The notes under the pieces were generated by a model. It made no database searches, was not told where the DNA came from, and saw only the letters and a list, made by a program, of their open reading frames with translations. From Diphasiastrum complanatum (lineage: Eukaryota > Streptophyta > Lycopodiopsida > Lycopodiales > Lycopodiaceae): a stretch of DNA of 64,000 nucleotides. Shown here piece by piece: positions 9,653 through 21,025 of this stretch (the first letter of the stretch is position 1; each line of letters begins with the position of its first letter). Both the position numbers and the translations under genes were made by a program. The stretch is taken from contig CM055095.1 in assembly GCA_029204225.1 (NCBI GenBank), positions 48,437,364 through 48,501,363 on the forward strand, given 5' to 3'.

Positions 9653-11400
9653 ATTGTGATATGTAATTTCTTATTGTGTGACATGTTTGAAGTTTGAAGG
9701 CTAAGCTTTGGTCATAAGTTACAACTCTAATTGGTGAAATTCTACAAGTGAATCTCATCGATAAATCTCAATGAGATTCACGTGGCCAAGGTTCCACACT
9801 TGCCACCAAGGACACAAGAGGAGGGTATATACACGCTTCTTCACGATGAGGTATTGTTGTTTGCAGGTCTATTCCAGCTTATTATTTGGTATGTACTATT
9901 GAATTCACAAAGTCTGAATTTTGAGAGTTAAACGTTTGAACTTTTGTAAGTTTTAACTTGCACTTTGTAACCTTTGCCCATCCTTTGCATGTAGGGCCTA
10001 CCACTTGAGCCGCTGCATGCATAGGGCCAAGGAAGCAGGTTTGAGCTCTGAGTGTGCACTTGCATCATGGTGACTGAGCGGAGGCTATGTTTCACATTAG
10101 CCTTTAGCTATAAGGATTCAACACTACTTCCTCAAGCTTCACTTTTGAGTTGTTTACATTGTATAGCCTAGTAGAAATTGTAATTTGCTATAACATACAT
10201 GAATGATGGAAGTTGAAACTACATGTGTCATCATTCATGTATCATTTGAGACTTGAGTTTCAAATATGGCAACAAGCATTGATGATTATAGTCTTTCAAT
10301 GATCTATGGGCATACCACATTATTAACCTTCAAGTTTAGACATTTAGCAATTGCATACATTGAGTCTTGACCATCAATGTATGTACTATGTAGTATTGAT
10401 CATGATTCATGAAAATAGGTGGGACTCGAGAGTTCCAACTCTCAAGTTAGAATTTAAGATTGATCACTGATTGATTCAAATCTACATGGCAAATAAAGAC
10501 TAGAAAAGCACTTGTTTTTGCCATAATAGAAGGCTAGAAATCAAAACCCTTTCACCGTTTCTTTCCTAGTGGTTTTTTGAAAAGTTCTGTAGAGCTTTGC
10601 AGCTAATTGACCCAACATATGAAACTAATCATTATTATTGGCAACTAGCTCCACTTGAGCGTAAAATACAACAAAAATTAGTAAAAAGTCACAAGAATGT
10701 GCATGTACATTGTGTGATGGAAGAAAAAATTTTCATCAATCAAATCCTATCATACCTTCACTCCACATAAGTCCTATATGCTTGTCTCTCAAATGGTTAA
10801 GTCTACCTGAAACCTATCATACCTAAATTCCACAAGACAATATTATTGAGACCCTCTATTGATAAGCTAACTTTCAACTCTGTGAATAAGCAAAAATTCA
10901 CGTACATACTCCAAGACGAGCTCCTTTGATGAGGAAAATAAAAAACGCTCATCGAAAAACAGTGATGATCATTCCAAGCTCAAACAAACAAAAGCCTAGT
11001 CAAATGTTTCCTAATCACAATTACATTTCGATCTACTTTTACCTCCTCAGCTTGTGTTTCTCGTTCATTTTCAAAACCCTGATTTTGAAGGTTTCTAAGT
11101 GCCTATTTAATGAATTTGCAACAATTAAACATTGGCAGCCAACTGCATATATATAGCAGATAGGCACGCGTCAAGCCAAGTGTGCTTTTCATAAAAGCTC
11201 ACCTTTTTTTTTTAACTTTTTTTATTCAGACAAACCCTAACCCTACGTGGCTATGGTCCACCTGAGCATCAGAAAAACTCCCCTCTCTCCATCTAGATTT
11301 GTATAGAATTCAAATCTAGATTGAATCTAGATTTGATATCTACTTTGACTCCGAGTCTCGATTCCAATCGATTTGTATAGAATACAAAAGCTCGAATTGT
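9653..11400. other. Intergenic sequence, nothing recognised
   Basis: AT-rich, with only short unrelated open frames. I see no gene, RNA or clear repeat. It would hold the downstream exons of the candidate minus-strand gene at 11524, but I could not identify any. Confidence 0.3.
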
Positions 11401-11523
11401 TCTACTGTAAAAGAAAATTGATCCAGAGTTTCAAAAAATCAAAGACTCGCATTTTTGAAAAAAAAGAAAGAAGGGCAGAGCAAGAGCGATATGTCAATCT
11501 GAACCAATCACTAGAATACTTAC

Positions 11524-11633
11524 TTGACAGACCATTGGCTGACAAGACTTTCGTTTTTCTGGGCGTTGGTCTCTCCGTTGCCGTGAATCTCATCGGCAAT
11601 GTGAGAGGCAGAGGCAGAGGCAGTGGGAGCCAT
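11524..11633 (-). CDS. Candidate first coding exon of an unidentified minus-strand gene
   Basis: On the minus strand a well-placed ATG (AAAATGGCT, at 11633) opens a 36-codon serine/alanine-rich start, MAPTASASASHIADEI, ending at a textbook donor, CAA|GTAAGT. About 180 bp upstream lies a telo-box-like AAACCCTAACG (near 11805), a motif common in promoters of plant housekeeping genes. I do not recognise the protein and found no convincing second exon. It could be a true 5' end whose remainder is lost or lies far away, a short peptide gene, or chance. Confidence 0.3.
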
Positions 11634-12451
11634 TTTCTTTGGCTGAAAAATACAACTCTTCTTCTTCAAACTACTAGCAAAGTGCCCTCTTTCCAAAACA
11701 GCTAAGCTTTTTGGGCAGCAGTAAGAGGCTCCTCCTAAAGCGCACATACACATCGCCGTCTTATCCTTATGTTGGAACAATGACAATCCCCTCCCCACGT
11801 TAGGGTTTTTCTCCCATTATTTTTCCCATAATTTCTCTTAAAGATCCAAAACCCCAATTTAAATTTGGGGTTCCTTAGGATTTGCATGCTCACTTTTGTC
11901 TCAAGATTTGCTTATTTGGGTCAAATGCAAAGCCCAAACGTGGATTCGTAGTCAATTTTACTCGCCTGTTTGTTTGCAATGTTTTCTCAATTGTTTGAGA
12001 GAAGTTTGCAGGCTATTAATTAGCCTTTAGTGCGTGGTTCACAAGGGTTTGCATAGCTTTCCAGCGAGCAATGGGCAGGGCTCAAACTCAAGCTTTCAGA
12101 TGGGCTTCTTTAACTACGATGGACAGGCCCAAACTGTTACCACAGAGCAATCGTTCTAGATAGGCATTTAGCTTCACAGGGAAATAGTGAATGACGAGCG
12201 GTCAACACAAAAAATCTCAGACAAGGTGGCAACAGTCCGCAGATAGTTGCATCGCTTTTCCTTTGTCTATGAAGACTTTGCATGGGTCTTTGTGATTTAG
12301 AAGTAGGGTTATAGCGCGCTGTTAGACAACGTTTTCAAGGCAGCGCTCAAGGCTAGTGCTCAGATGCAGAGCTTCGGTGATTGGACTTTCAGCAGGGAAT
12401 CACACAAATAGCTCGTAGAAGTTTTGAAGTTCCAACAGCTTTTATCTCTTG

Positions 12452-13510
12452 ATGGCCTTGTTGGCCAGCATGGAAGCTTCACACAAGTTTTTGGAATCTT
12501 CGGAGGCAACGGCTGGATCTTTACCTGTCAATATGGTTCCTCAAGAATCTTCTCATCCTTTGCAACTCCCGGATTTCAATCCTCTTGTTCGACGTGGAGA
12601 AAAGAGACCTGCTTTCCCTTCAGAGCATCCTTCTAGTGCTTCCCCTTCATACGCGCGTCGTGAAGCCCACCGTGATGTTGCGGATTCCTTGCTTGTTTCC
12701 TCTGGCCTGGTGGTGCCATACTGTCCGCCCCATCTTCGCCACCAGTTTTCTTCCTCTCTTTCAGTTTCTCAACTTTCTCCTTCTTTCTCTTCTCGCCCCC
12801 GTGTTCCATGTGCAGGCTGTGGTCGCCTTTATGTGCAAGGTGCCGGTCTTTCTCGGCATCATAATGCTTGCTCTACTTTTCGTCAACAGCTCGCATTAAC
12901 CAATGTCGACCTTGCACCTCATCTTGCTCCCACTTCGCCACCTGACTCGGCTTGGACCTGGATTCACTCCCTTGATATTTTGATCGCTTTTCACTTGGGT
13001 TTTCCTTGTCCTCGTCTTTATGCACACATTCCCTTTGCCTTGCGCTTAGACGTCCAAAGAGCTTTGTCCTTACCTTTGTCTCATCTGGCTTCCAACCCTT
13101 CTGATATTGTAGCTTGGCATGCCTTTTTTCTTTTTCCTCTCTGGTGTTTGCCTCTGCCTCCTCGGGGTGGTAATGCTGGTCATAGGGAAACTCGCAACAG
13201 GATTTGTCGCTTTATGTCAAGAGATTGGAAAAATTTGCAAGAAGAGCGTTTCTTTCGCTGTCATGCGCTTGCTGCTCAGCAGGATTCGACTTCGGAGGGT
13301 GTTTCTACAACCCATGTTCATCGTCGGTTGCGTCGTCGTGTTTTACTTGGGCAAGTGGGTGAGTATTCTCGTGCAGCTCGTGCCCTAGCTCCTACAAGTC
13401 CAGCTACTCCTTCTGCTGCCACCCTTCAGGCTTTGGAACTTCTTCATCCACCAGCAATTGACTCTCTTCTCTCTTTTGTTGAGGGCTTTGAACTTTATTC
13501 CGATTTGTAG
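12452..13510 (+). pseudogene. LINE ORF N-terminal part with C2HC zinc finger
   Basis: The ATG at 12452 is the first in this frame after a stop at 12425. The serine/proline-rich N-terminus is followed by a zinc finger, CAGCGRLYVQGAGLSRHHNAC (near residues 120-140), of the type that binds target DNA in R2-like elements. The segment RRRVLLGQVGEYSRAARAL ... LELLHP is the conserved lead-in to the reverse transcriptase in this group. The frame ends in a TAG at 13508 where sense codons clearly continue (LSEFHFLNAFLR), so it is a nonsense mutation. Confidence 0.7.
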
Positions 13511-13577
13511 CTCTCAGAATTTCATTTTCTTAATGCTTTTTTACGCATCCCTCATCTGTCAACTGGGGGTCCTTCTG

Positions 13578-14440
13578 GTATGATTTCGAGTATCTTCGTG
13601 ACTGTTTTTCTTCTGATGACTCTGCTAGCGGGTTTGGTTTGCTCTTTCAAGTTTGCTCTTCCGTAGCATGTGGCCGTATTCCTCTTTCTATTGCTCGTAT
13701 TCTTGGTGCTGCTCGTTTACTAGCCTTGGATAAGCCTGGTGGTGGAGTGCATCCCATTGTTGTTGGAGAGGTTTTATACAGATTGGTTTCTAGGGCTCTT
13801 GGTTTTCAACTTTGTGACAGTTTTCATGACCACCTGTTTCCTCATCAGTTTGATTGTGCTACTCCTGGCGGTTGCGAGACAGTCGTACATGCTTTGCATG
13901 CTACCTTGGATCTTCATCCAGATTGGGTTGTCCTTCAAGTGGATGTTAAAAATGCTTTCAATTCTGTTTCTCGAGGGGCCATTTTCCAAGAACTTCGTGC
14001 GGCTCATGGTCCTCTCGCTCAGCTCATCCTGTTTGTTCGCTCTTTTTATTCCATGGATGCGCCTCTATATTTCAGTCATGCTTCTCGCTCAGGTGATGTT
14101 TGGGTTATCTCGTCTGCTGATGGTATCAGACAAGGTGAACCCTTGGGTGGTGTTCTTTTTGCTTTGGCGCACTTTCGGGAATTGCGTGCTCCTTCTGCTG
14201 CTTTTCCTTCTTGTTTGTTTCCCTCTATTGCTGATGACACGCATATTGTGGGACCTGCTAATGACGTCTTTCCGACCTTCCTACATTTCTCTTAGCAACT
14301 TTCGGCTTTGGGCCTCACTGTCAATCCCTCTAAGTGTGTTGCTTGGTGTCCTTAGGGCCTCCTTCCTGAGCTCCCTTTACCTACAGGTTTCAATACTCCG
14401 GTTGATGGGATTCGAGCGCTTGGTATTCCTATAGGTTTCT
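13578..14440 (+). pseudogene. LINE reverse transcriptase core
   Basis: After a frameshift near 13577 (at GGPSG) the frame carries the palm and fingers motifs: GAARLLALDKPGGGVHPI, QVDVKNAFNSVSR (first catalytic Asp, 13942), GIRQGEPLGGVLFAL and the catalytic doublet in SIADDTHIVG (14233-14238). Downstream come GLTVNPSKC and FNTPVDGIRALGIPIG, the usual C-terminal RT segment. TAG stops at 14293 and about 14353 and a frameshift near 14465 make it dead. RT active-site residues are preserved, so inactivation looks moderately recent or the loss is mainly by point nonsense. Confidence 0.8.
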
Positions 14441-14446
14441 CAGATT

Positions 14447-15877
14447 TTGTGGCTTCCTCTTTGCGGGACACTTTTGGGGGCGCATCTTCGTCATGCTCAT
14501 TTGCTACCAAAGCTTGGCAATTCTCAAGTTGCTCTAGGGATTCTCACTCAATGCTTCGCTCAACGGCCAAGTTATATTCTACGGTGTGTTCCTCCCTCTC
14601 CTGATGTTTTGGCTTTGCTACAGGATTTCAATAATACTTTATCAGATGTTTTGGGTCGCTTGATGGGTTCAGAATCCTTTCATATTCCCAATGGTCAGTT
14701 CATTAAGCGACAAGTCTCTCTTCCCGCTTCGTCCGGAGGTGCTGGTCTTTCTTGCACAGCTTCTATTGCTCCAGCTTCTTTTATGGGAAGTTGGGCCCTT
14801 GTTGCCTCTGCACTTATCTCTCAGTTTCAGCAAGTTACCAAGCCCATTCTTCTTGATTCAGTAGCTCATGTGGAAACAGTCATTCTTCCTTTCCAACAAC
14901 ATCTTCGTGCGGCCAAGGATCTCATCCCTCCACCTGTGTGAGCTTCTCTACCTCCCTTTGAGACTTTACTTAGCCATCAGCGTGCTCATTTTCAAAAGTA
15001 TCTTTTGGAGCGCTTCCACTCACATGCTTTCACTCAGCTTCTCAGTGATTCACCTTCCGATGAGACTCGGGCTCGCCTTCTATCTTGTGCAGGCCCGGGT
15101 GCTGGTGCTTGGCTTGTTGCGTGCCCTGTTGTTCCCCACTTGCACCTTTCTTCAGAGTTGTTTCTCATTGCTCTTCGGGTTAGGTTGGGTCTCCCACATC
15201 CAGTGTTGGTTGGTTTGACAAAATGTTCTTGTGGTCACCTTGTTGATCCTATTGGCACTCATCTCATGCGTTGCCCTTCTGGCGGAGAGCGCACTGCAAC
15301 TCATGATTCCATTCGTGACGTATTGGCCTCTACTGCACATGAGTGCGGCTTTCATGTTGTCCGGGAGCAGACCCACATCTTGCATGTGTCTGATTCACAC
15401 TCGCCTCAGCGTTGAGTTGATCTTGTTCTTTCACGCAAGGGGATCTGCACGCTTAAGAATGTTGTTGTTGCTGATCCTTCGCGGCCTAACCTCCTTTGGC
15501 GTGCTTCAACTACTCAGGGTGACATTGTTTCTCATGTAGCTCTAGATAAAGAGCGAGATTATTCACATCGCACTCTTGGAGAAGACTTTATTCCTTTGGC
15601 TTTGGAAACATATGGGTGCCTGCATAAGAAATTCAATGATTTTCTATCATCTTGTGTAGGTTTTGCAGCGAAACTCCAAGGACGTAGTGCCTCACCTTTA
15701 TCTATCATTACGGCTTACTATCGTCAACGAGTTTCTATGACTTTACAACGCACTCAGGCACTTGCAATACTTCGACGTGCCGTAGTTGCAGGAACGACTG
15801 CTTCACAGCTTCTTGCACTACCTAAACTTCCAACTATCTTAACTAGCGACTTACACCAAGCAGTAGGCTTTATGTAG
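14447..15877 (+). pseudogene. LINE C-terminal region with CCHC and restriction-like endonuclease
   Basis: Downstream of RT the frame continues through SLPASSGGAGLSC to a zinc-binding site, CSCG ... DPIGTHLMRC (about 15224-15277). This is the CCHC that precedes the endonuclease of REL-type LINEs. The nuclease core follows: HDSIRDVLAS, then VDLVLSRKG and VVVADPSRPNLLWRAS, with ETYGCLHKKFNDFL near the end. TGA stops at 14939 and 15413 interrupt it, and the second sits right before the presumed catalytic VDLVL. The natural stop is at 15875-15877. Exact catalytic residues cannot be assigned without an alignment. Confidence 0.65.
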
Positions 15878-16009
15878 ATACTCTGTGAGATGGTTGTTTT
15901 GTCATAGTTGTACAGTATCTCAATTCGCCTTATGGCTTTTACTCTTTCAGCATGCATTCCTTTGTACTCTGATGGGTTTTCTCATCTTTTATTAATAAAA
16001 ATAGGAAGT

Positions 16010-16734
16010 TTCTTCTACTACCTTACTTGACATGATAGGTACTTGATTTTAGGTTTTCACGAAACCCTAAGCGATGACATGGACCGACTTGAAATGCTGC
16101 CACATTCTTAGTGTATAACACAAAGATTAGATTTCAATTCTCTAGGGTATCATTATTGTATATGCACCTTGGGTCGAGGTCACTTGAAGAATCTAAATCA
16201 CTTGGCTTATGGACTTGATCACCCAAGTTCAAGCCCCTTTTTTGCATTTGATTGGACCACAAAGATGTTGATGCATGTCTATCGAGGTCATAAAGAATGT
16301 TGTTGATTGCCCCGCCCTTCAAGGGGTTGTGTACCACTTAGTTTGAGGTCAATCTATGTTGCCAATCATGTCCAATCCTCTAGGCTAATATATGAAAAAA
16401 CAAGAACGATGTGGTATTATACCACAAAGGCCTTGCCATGACATAATATGATGAATCCTAAAAATGTGTGATTTTTTTTTTTTTGCAATGAATTCATATT
16501 TTGAAATTCAAATGTGTGCACGATCTTGATAAGTTTGTATTGTATAATTAAAAATTGGATATTAGTTTGTTGTAAGTTTTGAATATAGATTTCAAAGTTA
16601 CAACCAATTGATAAGATTTGTTGATGATTATAATTTTGTTGTATTAGACAACATCATTCATGATTGATCATATTAGATGTGATTGTATATATTTTGTTGA
16701 ACATGGTCGCAGTTGATTTTGTTTGAGAAGATTT
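16010..16734. other. AT-rich intergenic sequence
   Basis: No gene or element is recognised between the LINE tail and the first copy of a long direct repeat. A T run occurs near 16472. Confidence 0.3.
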
Positions 16735-17350
16735 AAAAATTGGTTGTTGGTAAGAAGTTTTATGTATGTATCAAATGATGTGATTTGCTTATATTGGATT
16801 TTAATACTTAAATCGTTGTTGTAGTGCAATTCGTTCCAAAATCATAGCATCATGGTAATTTTCTCTTAACCTTACAAAAAAGGATTGTGTGACATTTGAT
16901 CGAAGCTTGTTCGGTGTAATGTGATGATTCAATAAAAATGAAAAGACATTGAAAATGTCATAGTTGACTTGATAAATGAAATAAAATTTTGGATCTATAT
17001 AGCTCTTGGTCCATAGCCTTCTATGGAATGTTGTTGCTCATTGTAATTGGAAAACATAAAATTATATCCTTGTCTATTTTGGTATCTGCTTTGGTCTACT
17101 AGAACTAATTGATATCGTCTCTTCTATTTTGCTATTGTCTTTAATCTATCAAAACCAATGATCATACCACTAGCATTTGTGCAAAACTTTCCTTTCACAT
17201 TCACTTGCATAAGTTTTGAGTTTAGTCCTTTTCTGTCTCCTTCTAAATACCTTATAAATGGCATTTCTAGAGATAGAATCAACCCACGTATCCTTTAGAA
17301 TGACTTCAATTGAAGACCCATTTGATTTGACAACCTTGCTTGTAACTTTC
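16735..17350. repeat. Dispersed direct repeat, copy 1
   Basis: About 620 bp recur in the same orientation at 23225-23930. Shared words include GTATCAAATGATGTGATTTG, GTGTGACATTTGATCGAAGC, GTAATGTGATGATTCAATA and TTTAGAATGAC with TCAATTGAAGACCC. The copies are diverged by substitutions and small indels. It is probably part of an old transposable element. Coding-like sequence, better kept in the other copy, lies on the minus strand. Confidence 0.7.
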
Positions 17351-18029
17351 CAATTTTTGCAGTGGTTATTTCTTTTTTACAAAGGCAACATACTCCATGA
17401 TGGATTATAGAGGGGGTTTTATTATATTTTTTTCAAGATGGTTGTAGTTGATTTTGTTTGATATTGAGTTCGTGATCGACTTTGTGAAATGAGAAGCTTA
17501 ATATGATGTCAATTTGATAGAAAGAGAAGCTATCACAGATGTAGTGAAATACAACAAGTTGGTTGCTCAAAGCAACAAATTGATTGTATATTAGATGCAA
17601 GGATGCAATGTAAAGAAAGAAAGTGGAGGGATGGTAGGAAAAGTCAAAGACAGCTGGAGTTTCAACATATACTTTCTTCAGTACAAAGGCCTTGTGATGT
17701 CATAATGTTGTATTTTTAGTTTATGACATGGATTTCTATTTTGGTTTTAATATATGCAATTTGATACTAATTCGTTGTAAGTTTAGAATAGACATTTAAA
17801 AGTTAGAACAAATTGTTAAGATTTGTGATGATTATAATTATGTTGTACTACTTTGGATTATAGCTTAAATTATTGAGTTCGTGATCGACTTTGTGATATC
17901 AGATGCTTAATGTGCTAGTTGGTTGCTCAAAGCGTCAAATAGTTTGTATATTAGATGCAAGGATGTTAGATGTTACAAAATGTGAAAGACATGGCTGAAG
18001 TTTCAACATAAACTTTGTGAAAACTAGGC

Positions 18030-18473
18030 AAAATCTAGCTTGATCTTTTGCAATATCATGTACATAGTGAAATCTCACATGTGTGGAGCATGTTCCCACG
18101 TGTGGAGGGTAGCCATAATCTTTTTAGTTCATTTATGAAAAGTTTAAATAGTCAATAGGCCTTAATCTTGAGTTTGGGGGTACTTTGACTTCTCTACCCC
18201 ATGCACACATGTTAGTAGGTGATTAGGTCAATTTTGGTGTGTGATGTAGCTCGAGGTAGCTTAGGCTTCTTACACATGGCATGATGGTAGAGGGTTAGTG
18301 ACACTTTCCTATGTGCTGACATGAAGTCATGTGACCAATCAAAAGTGAAAGATCCATGAAATTGGTCCAATCATATTCAAGGGTCCTAATGTCACCAATC
18401 GAATTAGGAGGAGATAAGGGGTCCAATCATATGTGGAGTACATCTCTTGGAGCTCAAGACACTATTTGAGAGA
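18030..18473. repeat. LTR-like direct repeat, copy 1
   Basis: About 440 bp match 19822-20276 in the same orientation. Shared words include GTGAAATCTCACATGTGTGGA, AATAGTCAATAGGCCTTAAT, GTGACACTTTCCTATGTG and AAGATCCATGAAATTGGTCC. Size, spacing (1.8 kb) and orientation fit a pair of LTRs or two solo LTRs. I could not place clear TG...CA edges or primer sites. Confidence 0.6.
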
Positions 18474-19135
18474 GGGAGAGAGTGATTCTACACTTAGTTT
18501 TTTGGAGAGATTGCGAGATCTTGCTCATTACACTTTTGTTGCTTTCTCTCTCTACCCAAGAGCTCGTGCATGTATTCTCTCTCTACCCGAGAGCAAGCCA
18601 TATTCTTACTTAGTTTTTTTCATCATGAGTTGCCTTTACATGTGAATGCATGATGGTGAATGATTTATGCATGTTCTATTGGCTCTTGCCTTAGAATTTT
18701 CAAGACAGATTGTAGAATCAATCAAGTGCAAGATCTTTGTGCAATCACACACATCTTAGGAGATCATTCACACACTTTGAGAAGTCCTCACACATGTGAA
18801 AAGTTCACAAATTTCAAATATACTTTGTTCATTTATACCACAAAGGTGGGATTATTGAGTTTGTGATCGACTTTGGGACATGAGATGCAAGGATGCAATG
18901 TAAAGAAATAAATTGGAGAGGGATGTTAGGAACTGCCAAAGATAGTTGGAGTTTCAAATTCAAAGATACATGCTTCATTTGAGAGCATTGCTTGGTGGCT
19001 TTCCATTTTGTAGTAGAAGTAGAGTGATCAGACCTATGCATAAGTCGAACCACGTTGGCATTCATGGTTGCTGCAATTTGTCCATATGTGGTCAAGTTCG
19101 GAGTTGTATAGAGTTGTTGCTTCTTTGAAAAGTAT

Positions 19136-19530
19136 TTATAGTGCATGGTTGGCCATGAAATTATGAAGTAATTGTGTAGGCGAACAGGACTTTAAAATAT
19201 CAAGATTTAAGTCACCTATTACTATTGTAGGAGCATTTGTGGGTGTTGTTTGTAGCACCTTGTGAAAATTTTGCAACAATGATTTGGCTTTTGCTTTTGG
19301 ATGCTTGTATGTAGCAATTATGTTCATATGGAATCGGGTGCCTTTGTTGAATATCACATGTGCTATTTCAATGTCGTTGGTGTTGAATGTTGTGGCTTTG
19401 TGGAGTATTTGTGTCGGCTTGTAAAAAATTGCATTTCTAGCAAATGAAAAGTTATCGTAGCTTTGAAATATGTATGGAAAGTAGGTGGTTGTTTGTTTTT
19501 GACGTGTTTGTTTCCTATAAGCAAAGTATA
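19136..19530 (-). pseudogene. APE-type endonuclease fragment of a LINE or Helentron-like element
   Basis: The minus strand reads MNSDILCL-stop-ETNTSKTNNH, a frameshift, then YDNFSFARNAIFYKPTQ, NTNDIEIAHVIFNKG, IIATYKHPKAKAKSLLQNF and TIVIGDLNLDIL. This order (C-x-x-E-T, then IATYKxP, then xxIGDFNxDIL) is the metal-binding core of apurinic-like endonucleases carried by LINEs and by Helentron-type Helitrons. The frame stops at 19136 without a following RT. No helicase or RT of the same element was found nearby, so which superfamily it came from is open. Confidence 0.55.
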
Positions 19531-19821
19531 TCGGAATTCATTAAGTGGTCGGTAGATTTAAAGTCATCGTGGTATTTTTTTTAAGGATATCGTCTTCAAA
19601 GAGTGTATGATGAGGTGTGTGCTTACATGATGGTTAATGTCGGGAACAATGAGCTTCCAAGCAGTTGTGTCATGCAGTCTTTGCATTTCTTGTTTCACAA
19701 AGTTTTTTTGGTTGCAATGGTTGTAGGAGGTACAAATTATCAGTGTCCATTGTGCCATGACTGGTTGTTACTTTTTAGATTTTGTTCAGATTCAACAAAT
19801 GGTAGATACTATAAGAAATTG

Positions 19822-20276
19822 GTAAAATCTAGCCTTTTGCAATATCATGTATATAGTGAAATCTCACATGTGTGGAGGATGTTCCCATGTGTGAAGGATA
19901 GCCATAATCTTTTAGCTCATTTATGAAGAGTTTGAATAGTCAATAGGCCTTAATCTTGAGTTTGGGAGGTACTTTGACTTTTCCACCCCTTATACACATG
20001 TTGGTAGGTGATTAGGCCAAAATTAGTGTGTGATGTGGCTCAAGCTTGCTTGGGCTTTCTACATTTGTCAAGAAGTGAGAGGACTAGTGACACTTTCCTA
20101 TGTGTTGTCATGAAGCCATGTGACCAATCAAAAGCAAAAGATCCATGAAATTGGTCCAATCACAAGCAAGGGTCCTTATATCACTAGACCAATCAAGATT
20201 AGAGGTGCTATGTAAGAGGTCCAATCATTTTGCTTGCTTTCTACTCCTCTTGGACCTCGAATCACTAAATAGAGGA
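19822..20276. repeat. LTR-like direct repeat, copy 2
   Basis: This is the diverged partner of 18030-18473. A minus-strand gag remnant ends right at its right edge, so the repeat may be an LTR of that element or may have been inserted into it. Confidence 0.6.
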
Positions 20277-21025
20277 GCTCCCTCTTTGTATCAATCTTCG
20301 ATTTGCATTTGATGTCGATAGATGAAGGCCATACCATCTTTGAAATGTTCTTTTTGAAAAGACTTCAATAGTCCTTTGTCTGAACATAAACCAACGATTT
20401 CTAGTACAAGCCATAGCTTCATTTTCCATCAAATCTTGCCACCAAGTATTAGCAGGACCACTAAGATACTTTCCGACCATTTCCAATAAATCTTGATACA
20501 GTGTCGGTAGATTGAAAAATGGACTTGAAAATTTTCCAACCATTGTGCAATCATAGTAAGGTTCGATTGTCCACAAACAATAGTAATGATCAACCACAAT
20601 GGGTATGAAATGCGGCACAATAACTATTCTGTTGAACTCCAGAAGAGTTGTTGTAAGTGCTACTCTGTATGCAACATTGCACAAAGTTGGCACATAGAAT
20701 TCATCTACCATAGTGCATGCTCACCACCTGAATTGCGATGATGTTTTGATTGTCGTGAATATAGCTCATCATCATTGTCACTATTATAGAAACCGCCATC
20801 AATATTAGATTGATTTGACTGGTTTAGCTCCTGGTCTTTATTTTGGTCAGAATAGTTTTCATCATAATCCAAACTTTCTCCATATGAGTCGTTTTGCTCA
20901 TATTGATCTAAATTACTATCATTGTGCTCCTCATACTGATAATCACAATATGAGTGGTCATCACATTCCGATTGATTATCAAATTCCACCTCATAATCGA
21001 GATTAGAATCCATTTGACAAATCAA
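20265..21025 (-). pseudogene. Ty3/gypsy gag remnant with acidic N-terminus
   Basis: The minus strand starts MDSNLDYEV at 21013 and runs through about 100 residues rich in Asp, Asn, Glu and Tyr (EEHNDSNLDQYEQNDS and similar). A stop follows, then frame changes, then a retrotransposon gag-like core: LEMVGKYLSGPANTWWQDLMENEA, then NRWFMFRQRTIEVF. The A-x-x-WW segment and the basic/aromatic stretch after it fit the Retrotrans_gag fold. No zinc knuckle, protease or pol follows, because the next sequence on this strand is the LTR-like repeat. Confidence 0.5.

Larger units (their letters stand above)
12452..16009 (+). mobile_element. Degraded non-LTR retrotransposon with restriction-like endonuclease (R2-like LINE)
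   Basis: One long ORF, now broken into pieces, has the order N-terminal zinc finger, reverse transcriptase, C-terminal CCHC and PD-(D/E)XK-type endonuclease region. No APE endonuclease is present. That architecture defines the early-branching REL-endonuclease LINEs (R2, NeSL and relatives), whereas typical plant LINEs (L1, RTE) are APE-type. The 3' end is marked by an untranslated tail with TTTATTAATAAAAATAGG near 15991-16009. It is more GC-rich than its surroundings, especially at third codon positions. No target-site duplication was found. The 5' boundary is unclear; the region 11900-12451 may be its 5' UTR. Confidence 0.7.

Noticed and set aside
13739-14434. 231-codon plus-strand frame overlapping the LINE RT
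   Set aside because: Shadow frame of the RT; hydrophobic only because of third-position bias.
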